A stretch of DNA of 8,066 nt from a bacterium (GCA_021784265.1 JAJXTA010000103.1:1-8066), one strand, 5' to 3'. Positions 1 to 7,156 are shown, counted from the stretch's first letter. A program made the numbers and translations. Notes: generated by a model not told the origin, from the sequence alone.

Positions 1-1
1 C

Positions 2-358
2 GCCCTCTACGTCCCCCAGGTGGGGATCATTAACCCCAGCGAGATGCAGCCGGACAAGTCGCTGGAGGCGGTGGTATGGGTGGCGCTGGGCGGGCGGGGC
101 ACTTTGGTGGGCCCGATCCTCGGGGCGGTGAGCGTCAACGCCCTGAAGAGCTGGGCCACCCGGGCCTACCCGGACCTGTGGCTGATCTTCCTGGGAACGC
201 TCTTCGTTTTGGTGACGCTGCTGATGCCCAAGGGGCTGGTGGGGTTGCCCGCCCAACTGCGGGAGTTGGCCCGCCGTTACTGGCCCACGCGCCCGGCCGC
301 CGAGAGCCCCGCGCTCCCACCCAACCACGTCAAACCGCAGGCCCTCAAGCCCGAATGA
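2..358 (+). CDS. urtC: Urea ABC transporter permease UrtC, C-terminal part (5' truncated by window edge)
   Basis: This is the last 118 codons of an inner-membrane permease of the branched-chain amino acid/urea (LivM-like) family, read in frame from base 2 to the TGA at 356-358. The stretch GIINPSEM, followed by VVWVALGGRGTLVGPILGA, matches the conserved late region of UrtC, which with UrtB forms the urea channel of the UrtABCDE importer. A hydrophobic segment around WLIFLGTLFVLVTLLMP is the last membrane helix. It is followed by a short, Arg/Pro-rich cytoplasmic tail ending in KPE. The start and most of the membrane helices lie to the left of the window. The family call rests on both the motif and the neighbours, since two matching ATPase genes follow directly. 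LivM of an amino-acid importer is the alternative, made unlikely by the UrtD/UrtE and urease context. Confidence 0.93.
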   Translation, partial: ALYVPQVGIINPSEMQPDKSLEAVVWVALGGRGTLVGPILGAVSVNALKSWATRAYPDLWLIFLGTLFVLVTLLMPKGLVGLPAQLRELARRYWPTRPAAESPALPPNHVKPQALKPE

Positions 359-387
359 GCCCGGCCACCACTCCCACCTCCCGATGA
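355..387 (+). other. Ten-codon micro-ORF bridging urtC and urtD
   Basis: An ATG at 355 overlaps the urtC stop in an ATGA arrangement and opens a ten-codon frame (MSPATTPTSR). Its TGA at 385-387 in turn overlaps the urtD ATG at 384. It may be a translation-coupling leader, or it may be the original N-terminus of UrtD separated from the rest by a one- or two-base frame change. The Ser/Thr/Pro-rich composition resembles the unconserved leader often seen before the first ABC strand. Chance is also possible at this length. Confidence 0.2.
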
Positions 388-1160
388 GGGCTCGCCGCGA
401 GTTCGTCCTGCTCCTGGAGGACGTCAACAAAACCTTCGACGGCTTCCGCGCGATCGCCAACCTCACCTTTTACATGGATGAGGGAGAGTTGCGGGTGGTC
501 ATCGGACCCAACGGGGCGGGCAAGAGCACCATGCTCGACCTCATCACGGGGCGCACCCGGCCCGATTCCGGCAAGATCGAGTTCGGCCGCGACACGGACT
601 TAACGGCCTTGAACGAGTACGAGATCAACCGGTTGGGGATTGGCCGCAAGTTCCAAACCCCGTCGGTCTATGTGGACCACACCGTCTTCGAGAACGTGCT
701 CCTGTCGCTCCGGGGTCCGCGCGGGGTGTTCAGCTCGATCTTTCACCGGGTGACGCCGGCCCAGCGAGACCGCATCTACGCCGTGCTCAGCACGATCAAC
801 CTCACCGACAAGGCCCAACGGAAGGCGGGGGCGTTGAGCCACGGCCAGAAACAATGGCTGGAAATCGGCATGCTCCTGGCGCAAGACCCCCGCCTCTTGC
901 TCGTGGACGAGCCGGCGGCCGGCATGACCGACGAAGAAACCCATAAGACCGGCGAGCTCCTCCTGAGCCTGGAGGGCAAGCACAGCATCGTCGTCATCGA
1001 GCACGACATGGCCTTTGTGCGCCAACTCGCCCGCAAGGTCACCGTGCTGCATCAAGGCACGGTCCTCTGCGAGGGGACGGTCGATCAGGTCCAGAACGAT
1101 GAACGCGTCCGCGAGGTTTATCTGGGCCGCAAGAAAGAAGCCAAACCCAAGAGCCCATGA
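384..1160 (+). CDS. urtD: Urea ABC transporter ATP-binding protein UrtD
   Basis: This 258-residue cytoplasmic ATPase of the LivG type is one of the two motor subunits of the UrtABCDE urea importer. Visible motifs in order are Walker A GPNGAGKST (41-49), Q-loop Gln91 in KFQTPSVY, the ABC signature LSHGQ (151-155) in the UrtD-style context KQWLEIGM, Walker B LLLVDEPA (171-178, Asp175 and Glu176) and H-loop His207 in IEHDMAF. The core FDGFRAI upstream of Walker A is also typical. The ATG at 384 is the only plausible start in this frame; upstream the frame is open but has no good start codon. It gives a short leader of about 8 residues before the first strand. There is no Shine-Dalgarno sequence, so initiation may depend on coupling to urtC, 25 bases upstream. 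The C-terminal tail is Lys-rich. The protein is complete with no motif missing. Confidence 0.95.
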   Translation: MRARREFVLLLEDVNKTFDGFRAIANLTFYMDEGELRVVIGPNGAGKSTMLDLITGRTRPDSGKIEFGRDTDLTALNEYEINRLGIGRKFQTPSVYVDHTVFENVLLSLRGPRGVFSSIFHRVTPAQRDRIYAVLSTINLTDKAQRKAGALSHGQKQWLEIGMLLAQDPRLLLVDEPAAGMTDEETHKTGELLLSLEGKHSIVVIEHDMAFVRQLARKVTVLHQGTVLCEGTVDQVQNDERVREVYLGRKKEAKPKSP

Positions 1161-1267
1161 CCGCAGGCAATCTCACTGCCCGGCGCGCCGGTACGCGCGG
1201 GGGCCTGGCGCCTGACTCCCGCCTCGAACCTCGTTCCACCGCCCGCGGCCGCCGCCCGCCCATCTGA
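1157..1267 (+). CDS. Possible 36-codon ORF in the urtD-urtE gap (doubtful)
   Basis: The 110 bases between urtD and urtE are unusually long for this operon. They are filled almost exactly by one open frame. Its ATG at 1157 overlaps the urtD stop (ATGA), and its TGA at 1265-1267 lies 3 bases before the urtE ATG, in the same frame as urtE. The predicted 36-residue product is Arg/Ala/Gly/Pro-rich (starts MTAGNLTARR), with no hydrophobic segment and no motif I recognise. High GC makes such Arg-rich open frames common by chance. It could be a coupling leader, a decayed N-terminal extension of urtE, or non-coding. A palindrome, CGGCGCGCCG at 1181-1190, also lies in this stretch. I give it little weight as a protein. 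Confidence 0.15.
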   Translation: MTAGNLTARRAGTRGGLAPDSRLEPRSTARGRRPPI

Positions 1268-1270
1268 GCC

Positions 1271-1966
1271 ATGCTCGCCTTGTCCAACGTCAGTGTCTCC
1301 TACGAAGGCTCGCGGATCCTGCGCGGCGTCTCCCTCCGGGTTCCGGAACGGAGCTTGGTCTGTCTGATGGGCCGCAACGGGGTCGGCAAGACCACCACCC
1401 TTAAAGCGATCCTGGGACTCGTGCGCCTCGATGCCGGCGCGATCACCCTCGCCGGCACCCCACTGGCCGACCTCGACCCGGACGCGCGCGCCCGCCTGGG
1501 CCTTGGCTATGTGCCCCAAGGCCGCGACATCTTCCCGCATTTGACCGTTTGGGAGAACCTGAAGCTCAGCTTGGTGGTCCACGGCGCCAAAGCCAACGGG
1601 CAGATGGACCGGGTCTTGGACCTCTTCCCCGTGCTCAAGGAGATGCTCACCCGCAAAGGCGGGGTCCTGAGCGGCGGCCAACAGCAACAACTTGCCATCG
1701 CCCGCGCCCTCTTGACCAATCCGCGCCTCCTGATCCTGGACGAGCCTACGGAGGGCATCCAACCGAACATCATCGACCTGATCGGGGAGACGCTCCTCAG
1801 AATCAAAAACGAGGGGCGGCTGAGCATTCTGTTGGTCGAACAGTACCTCGACTTCTGCCTGAACGTCGGCGACAGTTTCTACATCATGGATCGCGGCGCG
1901 ATCGTTGCCGACGGCCCGATCACGGGTTTGAACCCGGAGATCGTGAGGCGGCACCTTACGGTGTGA
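1271..1966 (+). CDS. urtE: Urea ABC transporter ATP-binding protein UrtE
   Basis: This is the second ATPase of the urea importer, LivF type, 231 residues, which is the usual length. Motifs are Walker A GRNGVGKTT (34-42), Q-loop Gln83 in YVPQGRDIFP, signature LSGGQ (133-137) followed by QQQLAIARALL, and Walker B LLILDEPT (153-160) running into EGIQPNI, a stretch characteristic of UrtE. The H-loop position is Gln191 in LVEQYLDF rather than His. This is normal for LivF/UrtE proteins and not a defect. The ATG at 1271 is fixed by an in-frame TGA directly upstream (1265-1267) and by the family's typical N-terminus (MLALSNVSVSYEGS, ILRGVSL). It should form a heterodimer with UrtD on the UrtB-UrtC membrane pair. 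The stop TGA (1964-1966) shares its last base with the ureD start. Confidence 0.95.
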   Translation: MLALSNVSVSYEGSRILRGVSLRVPERSLVCLMGRNGVGKTTTLKAILGLVRLDAGAITLAGTPLADLDPDARARLGLGYVPQGRDIFPHLTVWENLKLSLVVHGAKANGQMDRVLDLFPVLKEMLTRKGGVLSGGQQQQLAIARALLTNPRLLILDEPTEGIQPNIIDLIGETLLRIKNEGRLSILLVEQYLDFCLNVGDSFYIMDRGAIVADGPITGLNPEIVRRHLTV

Positions 1967-2877
1967 TGCCGGCGATGAGTATCGCATCCGGCAGCACGCT
2001 GACTCTCCTTGCGGCGGCGCGCCCGGCCCGCCCAACCAGCGGCAAGCCCTGGGGAAACGCGAGCGCCGAGGCAACCGGAGAGTTGGGCGTTGACCTCGTG
2101 GCCGGCCAGAGCACGGTCACCTCGCTCCGAGCTACCAGTCCCCTGAGGCTCCTCGTACCCCGCGCCCGGGGCCCGAGTGTCTGGGCCTACATGAGCAACC
2201 TGGGCGGCGGCTTGGTGGCGGGCGATCAAACCCGCCTCGAGGTGCGGGCCGGAGCGGGGACGGTCTGCTACCTCGGAACCCAAGGGAGCACCAAAATCTA
2301 CCGCTGCACCGAGGGCCGCACCTGCCGTCAGGAACTGCGGGCCACCCTCGCCACGGGCGCGCGGTTGATCCTGGCGCCCGACCCGGTCACCTGCTTCGCC
2401 GCCGCACGTTTCGAACAATGCCAACGCTTCGAGCTGGCTCCGGCAGCGGGCCTGGTCCTGGTGGACTGGTTCACCGCCGGCCGCCAGGCGCGTGGGGAGC
2501 GCTGGGCCTTCGACGGCTACGACAGCCGCAATGAGATCTGGTTGGACGGCACCCCCGTGCTCCGCGACGCCCTCCACCTGGACCCCGCGGCAGGGCCGCT
2601 CACCGACCCGTACCGGTGCGGGCGTTTTGACTGCTTCGCCGTGTTGGTGCTCGTGGGCGAGCCGGTGCGCGCCGCCGCGGCCCAGTTGCTGGCCCGCGTG
2701 GCAGCCAAACCCGCGGCGCCGCACGGCGACTTGGTGCTCGCCGCCAGTCCCCTGGCAGCCGGGGCCCTCCTCCGCGTCGCGGGACGCCACACCGAAGCCG
2801 TCGCCCGGCTGGTGCGCGACCAACTTGAGTTTGTTTGCGCCTGGCTCCAGGACGATCCCTGGGCCAGGAAATGGTAA
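1966..2877 (+). CDS. ureD: Urease accessory protein UreD
   Basis: This 303-residue urease maturation scaffold (UreD, called UreH in Helicobacter) binds the urease apoprotein and recruits UreF and UreG for nickel insertion. Family landmarks are [11 protein letters not shown] (59-69), [11 protein letters not shown] (77-87), [11 protein letters not shown] (103-113), the [14 protein letters not shown] segment (138-151), LVDWFTAGR and a GERWAFDGY block. The start at 1966 overlaps the urtE stop as TGATG, which suggests coupled translation. A second in-frame ATG at 1975 is an alternative. About the first 35 residues are Ala/Ser-rich and poorly conserved, making the protein slightly longer than usual (about 270-290). 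The same frame stays open back to 1549 inside urtE, but that part is a shadow of urtE. Seven Cys are present, none in a motif I recognise. Confidence 0.93.
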   Translation: MPAMSIASGSTLTLLAAARPARPTSGKPWGNASAEATGELGVDLVAGQSTVTSLRATSPLRLLVPRARGPSVWAYMSNLGGGLVAGDQTRLEVRAGAGTVCYLGTQGSTKIYRCTEGRTCRQELRATLATGARLILAPDPVTCFAAARFEQCQRFELAPAAGLVLVDWFTAGRQARGERWAFDGYDSRNEIWLDGTPVLRDALHLDPAAGPLTDPYRCGRFDCFAVLVLVGEPVRAAAAQLLARVAAKPAAPHGDLVLAASPLAAGALLRVAGRHTEAVARLVRDQLEFVCAWLQDDPWARKW

Positions 2878-2893
2878 TCCCCCCCTCCCTGCT

Positions 2894-3658
2894 ATGCACC
2901 TCTCCCCACGTGAGATTGAGAAGCTGATGCTGCATCAGGCCGGCGTGCTCGCCCAAAAGCGGCTCGCGCGCGGGCGGCGCCTGAATCATCCGGAGGCGGT
3001 GGCGCTGATCGCCACCCAAGTCCTGGAGTTCATCCGGGATGGCCGGTCGGTGGCGGAGCTAATGGACGTGGGCCGCCAGCTCCTCGGGCGCCGCCAAGTG
3101 ATGGCTGGAGTGCCGGAGCTCGTCACCGAGGTCCAGGTCGAGGGCACCTTCCCCGACGGCACCAAGCTGGTCACTGTCCACCATCCCATCGCCGCCCTGG
3201 ATGGCAACCTGGAGCTCGCGTTCTACGGCAGCTTCCTTCCCGTCCCCGCCCTGAGCGCCTTCGGGGCGGAAGCCGACGCCAGCGAGGCCGCTCCGGGCGC
3301 GCTCGAAGTGGCGCCGGGCGAACTGACCTTGAACGCGGGCCGGGCGACGATCCAACTGGTGGTAACGAACCTGGGCGACCGCCCGGTGCAAGTGGGCAGC
3401 CACTACCACTTCATCGAAACCAACCCCGCCCTGCGCTTTGATCGGGTCCTAGCCTACGGCAAACGCTTGGACATCCCCGCCGGAACCGCCGTCCGGTTCG
3501 AGCCCGGGGAAAGCAAGACCGTGACTCTGGTCGAGATCGCCGGCGCCCGCGTCATCCGCGGCGGCAACAATCTCGCCAGCGGGCCGGTGACGGCCGCCGG
3601 GGCCCAGACCGCGCTCGAGCAGGTCCAGGCTCGCGGCTTCAACCATCAAACCGACTGA
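2894..3658 (+). CDS. ureAB: Fused urease gamma-beta subunit (UreA-UreB)
   Basis: This single 254-residue chain carries both small structural subunits of urease. Residues 1-100 are UreA (gamma): it starts [17 protein letters not shown], with AVALI, the [11 protein letters not shown] block and the closing [14 protein letters not shown]. Residues of about 135-250 are UreB (beta): [53 protein letters not shown] and a GGNN stretch. A linker of about 34 residues (101-134), Ala- and acid-rich in its second half, joins them with no stop or ATG between. The same order is known from Helicobacter UreA (238 residues, shorter linker). The C-terminal [14 protein letters not shown] also resembles the Helicobacter tail. 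The ATG at 2894 is chosen because it matches the UreA N-terminus; the frame is open further upstream inside ureD. It lies 16 bases after ureD and 3 bases before ureC. Confidence 0.95.
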   Translation: MHLSPREIEKLMLHQAGVLAQKRLARGRRLNHPEAVALIATQVLEFIRDGRSVAELMDVGRQLLGRRQVMAGVPELVTEVQVEGTFPDGTKLVTVHHPIAALDGNLELAFYGSFLPVPALSAFGAEADASEAAPGALEVAPGELTLNAGRATIQLVVTNLGDRPVQVGSHYHFIETNPALRFDRVLAYGKRLDIPAGTAVRFEPGESKTVTLVEIAGARVIRGGNNLASGPVTAAGAQTALEQVQARGFNHQTD

Positions 3659-3661
3659 CCT

Positions 3662-5377
3662 ATGCCTGTCAAACTCAGCCGCGGCGCCTACGCCGCCATG
3701 TTCGGGCCAACGACCGGCGACAAAGTTCGCCTGGGCGACACCGACCTCACTCTCGAGGTCGAACGCGACGCCACGACCTACGGCGACGAGTGCAAGTTCG
3801 GCGGGGGCAAGGTGCTCCGCGACGGGATGGGCCAAGCCACGGGCGTCGGGCAAGCCGAGGCGTTGGATTCTGTCATCACCAACGCCCTGATTGTCGATTG
3901 CACCGGTATTTACAAAGCCGACGTGGGGATCAAGGCCGGGCGCATCGCCGGCTTGGGCAAGGCCGGCAACCCCGACGTCATGGCGGGGGTGACCCCGGGA
4001 ATGATCGTCGGCGTGACGACGGAGGTGATCGCCGGGGAGGGCCTGTTGTTGACCGCGGGCGGCTTGGACACCCACATCCACTTCATCAGCCCGCAACAGG
4101 CCTTCGAGGCGATCGCCAGCGGCATCACCACCCATATCGGCGGTGGCACCGGCCCCGCCACCGGCACCGCGGCCACCACCTGTTCGCCGGGCGGCCATCA
4201 CATCCGGAGGATGCTCGAGGCCACTGATTCGCTCCCGCTCAATTTCGGGTTCACCGGCAAGGGCAATGCCTCGCTGGAACCGGGGTTGCCCGAGCAGATT
4301 CTGGCCGGGGCCGTCGGCCTCAAGCTGCACGAGGACTGGGGCTCCACCCCGGCGGCGATCGACTGCTGCCTGCGGGTGGCCGAACAGTACGACGTCCAAG
4401 TCACCCTCCACACCGATACGCTCAACGAGTCGGGCTTCGTCGAGCATTCCATTGCCGCCTTCCAGGGGCGCACCATCCACACCTATCACTCCGAAGGCGC
4501 CGGCGGCGGGCACGCCCCGGACATCCTCCGGATTTGCGGGGAGCCGAACGTGCTGCCCAGCTCGACCAATCCCACCCGCCCGTACACGGTCAACACCCTG
4601 GACGAGCACCTGGACATGCTCATGGTGTGCCATCACCTGGATCCGAATCTCCCCGAGGATGTGGCCTTTGCCGAAAGCCGGATCCGCGGCGAGACCATCG
4701 CCGCCGAAGACATCCTCCACGACCTCGGCGCCATCAGCATGATGAGTTCCGACTCCCAGGCCATGGGCCGCGTCGGCGAAGTGATCACCCGGACCTGGCA
4801 GACGGCGGACAAGATGCGCCGCCAACGCGGCCGGCTCCCCGGCGAACACGGCGCCCACGACAACCTCAGGATCAAACGTTACCTGGCCAAATACACAATC
4901 AACCCCGCCATTGCCCACGGCGTCGGCCACCTGGTCGGGTCGGTCGAAGTCGGCAAGCTGGCGGACTTGGTGCTCTGGGAACCGGCCTTCTTTGGCGCCA
5001 AACCGGCGCTGGTGATCAAGGGCGGGGTGATCGCCTGGGCCCAAATGGGCGATCCCAATGCCTCCATCCCGACCCCGCAACCGGTCTTCATGCGGCCCAT
5101 GTTCGGCGCCTTCGGGCTAGCCCCCGGGCCGATTTCGTGCGCGTTCGTGAGCCGCGCCGCCCTGGAGACTGGCCAGGCCACCACCTACGGCCTGCGGAAG
5201 CGGCTCGAACCGGTGCGGGGCTGCCGCGGCCTAGGCAAGAAAGACATGAAATGGAACGACGCCACCCCCCGCATCACCGTCGATCCAGAGACCTACCGCG
5301 TCACGGCCGATGGCCAGCCGCTCACCTGCGCCCCCGCCTCCGTCTTACCCTTGGCCCAGCGCTATTTCTTGTTCTGA
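3662..5377 (+). CDS. ureC: Urease alpha (catalytic) subunit UreC
   Basis: UreC hydrolyses urea to ammonia and carbamate at a two-nickel centre. It is 571 residues, full length. All active-site residues are present, each shifted by 4 from the Klebsiella aerogenes numbering: nickel ligands His138 and His140 (THIHFISP), carbamylated Lys221 (GLKLHEDWG), His250 (TLHTDT), His276 ([15 protein letters not shown]) and Asp364 (SSDSQAMGR). The mobile-flap Cys323 and catalytic His324 lie in MVCHHL. The N-terminus ([20 protein letters not shown]) and C-terminus (AQRYFLF) are standard. It lies 3 bases after the ureAB stop, so the structural subunits are almost certainly co-translated. It assembles with UreAB into a higher oligomer in the cytoplasm. 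No defect is visible, so this should encode active enzyme. Confidence 0.98.
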   Translation: MPVKLSRGAYAAMFGPTTGDKVRLGDTDLTLEVERDATTYGDECKFGGGKVLRDGMGQATGVGQAEALDSVITNALIVDCTGIYKADVGIKAGRIAGLGKAGNPDVMAGVTPGMIVGVTTEVIAGEGLLLTAGGLDTHIHFISPQQAFEAIASGITTHIGGGTGPATGTAATTCSPGGHHIRRMLEATDSLPLNFGFTGKGNASLEPGLPEQILAGAVGLKLHEDWGSTPAAIDCCLRVAEQYDVQVTLHTDTLNESGFVEHSIAAFQGRTIHTYHSEGAGGGHAPDILRICGEPNVLPSSTNPTRPYTVNTLDEHLDMLMVCHHLDPNLPEDVAFAESRIRGETIAAEDILHDLGAISMMSSDSQAMGRVGEVITRTWQTADKMRRQRGRLPGEHGAHDNLRIKRYLAKYTINPAIAHGVGHLVGSVEVGKLADLVLWEPAFFGAKPALVIKGGVIAWAQMGDPNASIPTPQPVFMRPMFGAFGLAPGPISCAFVSRAALETGQATTYGLRKRLEPVRGCRGLGKKDMKWNDATPRITVDPETYRVTADGQPLTCAPASVLPLAQRYFLF

Positions 5378-5411
5378 AGCCAATGCGGGCGGCGCAGTGG
5401 GGTCTTGGCAG

Positions 5412-6083
5412 ATGAAGACCAATCAAGACTGGGTGCTCTGGCAACTGGCAGACTCCGCGCTGCCGACCGGCGGCTTTGCCCATTCCGGCGGCCTCGAAGC
5501 CGCCTGGCAGCTAGGCGAAGTCCGCTCGGCCGCGGACCTCGAGGGTTTTGCGCGGGCCAGCCTCGGCCAAGCGGGCCGAGGCTCTCTGCCCTTGGTCGTC
5601 GCCGCCCATGAGGATCCAGGCCGGGTGGCGGAGTTGGATGCCCTGACCGACTCCTTCCTCACCAACCACGTCGCCAACCGCGCCAGCCGCCGGCAAGGGC
5701 GCGGGCTGCTCACCGCCGCGGCCCGCTCCTTCACCCTCCCGGAGTTGTCCGCCCTCGATGCCGCCGTCCGCCACGCGGGCGCACCCGGGCATTTTGCGCC
5801 GCTCTTCGGGGCCGTGACCCGCTGGCTCGGCCTGGACCGCAGCCGCGTCGTCCGCCTCTTTCTCTTTCACCATGTGCGGGGGCTGCTCACGGCCGCCGTG
5901 CGCCTCGGGGTTGTGGGACCGTTGGAGGCGCAGACCCTCCAACACCGCCTGGGTGTGCCCGCGGAGGAAGTCGCAGCCCGCAGCGCCGGAGCCCGAGTGG
6001 AGGACTTGGCCCTGACCGCGCCGGTGCTCGATCTTCTCCAGGCGACCCAAGACCGGCTTTATTCGCGCCTGTTCCAAAGCTGA
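5412..6083 (+). CDS. ureF: Urease accessory protein UreF
   Basis: UreF is an all-helical maturation factor that bridges UreD and UreG and is thought to control GTP hydrolysis during nickel insertion. It is 223 residues, normal for the family. The recognisable N-terminal block is LWQLADSALPTGGFAHSGGLEAAWQLGEV, with SALPTGGFAHSGGLE at about residues 15-29. Next come NHVANRASRRQGRGLL (85-100), the FLFHHVRGLLTAAVRLGV helix (150-167) and the closing RLYSRLFQS, typical UreF endings. The frame stays open upstream to an ATG at 5310 inside ureC, but conservation begins at Met 5412, so that start is used. It lies 34 bases after ureC, the position where ureE often sits in other clusters. Here that position holds no gene. 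Confidence 0.94.
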   Translation: MKTNQDWVLWQLADSALPTGGFAHSGGLEAAWQLGEVRSAADLEGFARASLGQAGRGSLPLVVAAHEDPGRVAELDALTDSFLTNHVANRASRRQGRGLLTAAARSFTLPELSALDAAVRHAGAPGHFAPLFGAVTRWLGLDRSRVVRLFLFHHVRGLLTAAVRLGVVGPLEAQTLQHRLGVPAEEVAARSAGARVEDLALTAPVLDLLQATQDRLYSRLFQS

Positions 6084-6098
6084 AGCCTCTGCGCAAGT

Positions 6099-6827
6099 AT
6101 GTCCGACCACGACCACCCTCACGGCCCCGCGGGCCACTCTCATCCGGCCTGGGATCACCCTGGCCATTTCCACCTCCGGGACACCCCACCGGCTCGCGAT
6201 TTCGCCCAACGCGCCTTCACCATCGGTGTCGGCGGGCCCGTCGGCAGCGGCAAAACGGCTCTAGTCCTGGCCCTCTGCCGCCATCTGCGCGACCGGCTCA
6301 ACTTGGCCGTCGTCACCAACGATATCTTCACTAAGGAGGACGCCGAATTCCTGACCCGTCACCAGGCGCTGGCGGCCGAGCGCATCCGGGCGGTCGAGAC
6401 CGGCGGTTGTCCCCACGCCGCCATCCGCGAGGACATCTCCGCCAACCTCCTGGCCCTCGAGGACCTCCACCAACGTTTCCACCCCGACCTCCTCCTCCTC
6501 GAGTCGGGCGGCGACAACCTCGCCGCCCACTTCAGCCGCGAACTGGCCGACTACACCGTCTATGTCATCGACGTGGCCGGGGGCGACAAGATCCCCCGCA
6601 AAGGCGGCCCGGGGATTACCCAAGCCGACCTGCTGGTCATCAACAAAACGGACCTGGCCCAAGCCGTTGGCGCTGACCTAGGCGTAATGGAACGAGATGC
6701 CCGGCGAATGCGCGGCCAAGGACCCTTCCTCTTTGCCCAGGTCAAGCACGATCAGGGCGTGGACGGTGTCATCGGCCACATCCTTCACGCTTGGCATCAC
6801 TCCCGCGGCACGCCGCACCAGCACTAG
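6099..6827 (+). CDS. ureG: Urease accessory GTPase UreG with His-rich N-terminus
   Basis: UreG is the SIMIBI-class GTPase that delivers nickel to urease in a UreD-UreF-UreG complex. It is 242 residues. The GTPase core shows P-loop GPVGSGKT (46-53), [13 protein letters not shown], the nickel-binding Cys104-Pro-His106 motif in [19 protein letters not shown] (135-140), the [17 protein letters not shown] stretch and the guanine-specificity motif NKTD (182-185). The first 25 residues are an extension with 8 His (4, 6, 8, 13, 15, 20, 23, 25) interspersed with Asp, Gly and Pro. The last 13 residues hold 5 more His counting His230. His-rich UreG leaders are known in plants and some bacteria and can bind nickel. 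With no ureE in the cluster, this leader may supply or store nickel (inference). It lies 15 bases after ureF and is the last gene of the operon. Confidence 0.96.
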   Translation: MSDHDHPHGPAGHSHPAWDHPGHFHLRDTPPARDFAQRAFTIGVGGPVGSGKTALVLALCRHLRDRLNLAVVTNDIFTKEDAEFLTRHQALAAERIRAVETGGCPHAAIREDISANLLALEDLHQRFHPDLLLLESGGDNLAAHFSRELADYTVYVIDVAGGDKIPRKGGPGITQADLLVINKTDLAQAVGADLGVMERDARRMRGQGPFLFAQVKHDQGVDGVIGHILHAWHHSRGTPHQH

Positions 6828-6936
6828 CACCACGCGACACCGCCCGCTCTCCATCCTCCCCAGGGGGAGCCGGGCGTCGAACGGCGCCTCCCGGAGCGGA
6901 CGGCAGCGTAGCGGCCACCCGGCCACGTCGTGGACT

Positions 6937-6958
6937 GCCCGACACCCGCCGGTCGGGC
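6937..6958 (+). terminator. Hairpin 110 bases after ureG, possible transcript end
   Basis: GCCCGAC at 6937-6943 and GTCGGGC at 6952-6958 form a perfect 7-bp, GC-rich stem with an 8-base loop. No run of T follows, so it is not a classical intrinsic terminator; it could protect an mRNA 3' end or be chance in GC-rich DNA. The only T run in the spacer (7020-7024) follows just a weak stem. Confidence 0.22.
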
Positions 6959-7026
6959 CGCCAGCGCTCCAACTTCAGGATCGCTGCGGCGCGGCGGCAG
7001 GCCGGCGAGGTCCCCGGGCTTTTTGG

Positions 7027-7054
7027 TTGTGGAGGCTCTCCGCTAGGTTATTCT
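7027..7054 (+). promoter_or_regulatory. Possible sigma-70 type promoter for the DUF1186 gene
   Basis: TTGTGG at 7027-7032 and TATTCT at 7049-7054 are separated by 16 bases and lie in the most AT-rich part of the spacer. They match the -35 and -10 consensus at 3 and 4 of 6 positions. Transcription would begin near 7061, leaving a leader of about 145 bases. The match is weak, and consensus use in this organism is unknown. Confidence 0.25.
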
Positions 7055-7080
7055 CGGTTCAACAGTCGTGCGGCGTGCCC

Positions 7081-7093
7081 ATTTCAAAGAAAT
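7081..7093. promoter_or_regulatory. AT-rich dyad, possible operator
   Basis: ATTTC and GAAAT form a perfect 5-bp inverted repeat around AAA, flanked by CCC on both sides. It stands out from the GC-rich surroundings and lies about 20-30 bases after the predicted transcription start of the DUF1186 gene, where a repressor site could sit. No regulator can be named. Confidence 0.18.
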
Positions 7094-7112
7094 CCCGGCG
7101 CGGCGCGCCTTG

Positions 7113-7156
7113 GCGGGTGCGCAACTTGGCCCGTCACCCGCGGCGGTGGGCGGGTG
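7113..7156 (+). repeat. GCGGGTG / CACCCGC / GCGGGTG alternating inverted repeats
   Basis: GCGGGTG occurs at 7113-7119 and again at 7150-7156, with its exact complement CACCCGC at 7135-7141 between them. The central element can pair with either copy (15-base or 8-base loop), giving two mutually exclusive 7-bp hairpins in the leader 51-94 bases before the DUF1186 start. This could be an RNA switch or a protein site. Short GC-rich repeats do arise by chance in such DNA. Confidence 0.25.

Noticed and set aside
1181..1190. CGGCGCGCCG palindrome in the urtD-urtE gap (a similar GGCGCGCC lies at 7102-7109)
   Set aside because: Such GC-only palindromes are frequent in DNA of this composition, and the two copies share no further flanking similarity.
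1841..1846. Gln instead of His at the H-loop of UrtE as a possible defect
   Set aside because: A VEQ sequence at this position is normal for LivF/UrtE-type ATPases, so it is not evidence of lost function.
1118..2823. Long - strand open frames opposite urtE and ureD (1118-2074, 1879-2823)
   Set aside because: Same mirror effect of GC-rich third positions. No recognisable domain, and they overlap well-supported + strand genes.
2492..2893. Earlier start for the ureAB fusion inside ureD
   Set aside because: The upstream residues are a Trp/Arg/Pro-rich shadow of ureD. The classic UreA N-terminus begins exactly at ATG 2894.
3449..5080. 543-codon open frame on the - strand opposite ureAB/ureC
   Set aside because: It lies fully opposite genes with intact catalytic motifs. 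Its composition (Gly/Ala/Val/Asp/His-rich, no motifs) is what codon bias in high-GC genes produces on the opposite strand.
5310..5411. Earlier ATG for ureF at 5310, inside ureC
   Set aside because: The extra 34 residues are a Pro/Ser/Ala-rich shadow of the ureC end. UreF family similarity begins right after Met 5412.
5511..6209. 232-codon - strand frame opposite ureF, and 7084-7794 opposite the DUF1186 gene
   Set aside because: Low-complexity Gly/Ala/Arg/Glu products without conserved segments, opposite recognisable genes.
7001..7024. Possible intrinsic terminator before the five-T run at 7020-7024
   Set aside because: Only a 4-bp CCGG/CCGG stem can form upstream of the T run, and the position coincides with the candidate promoter. 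Too weak to annotate.
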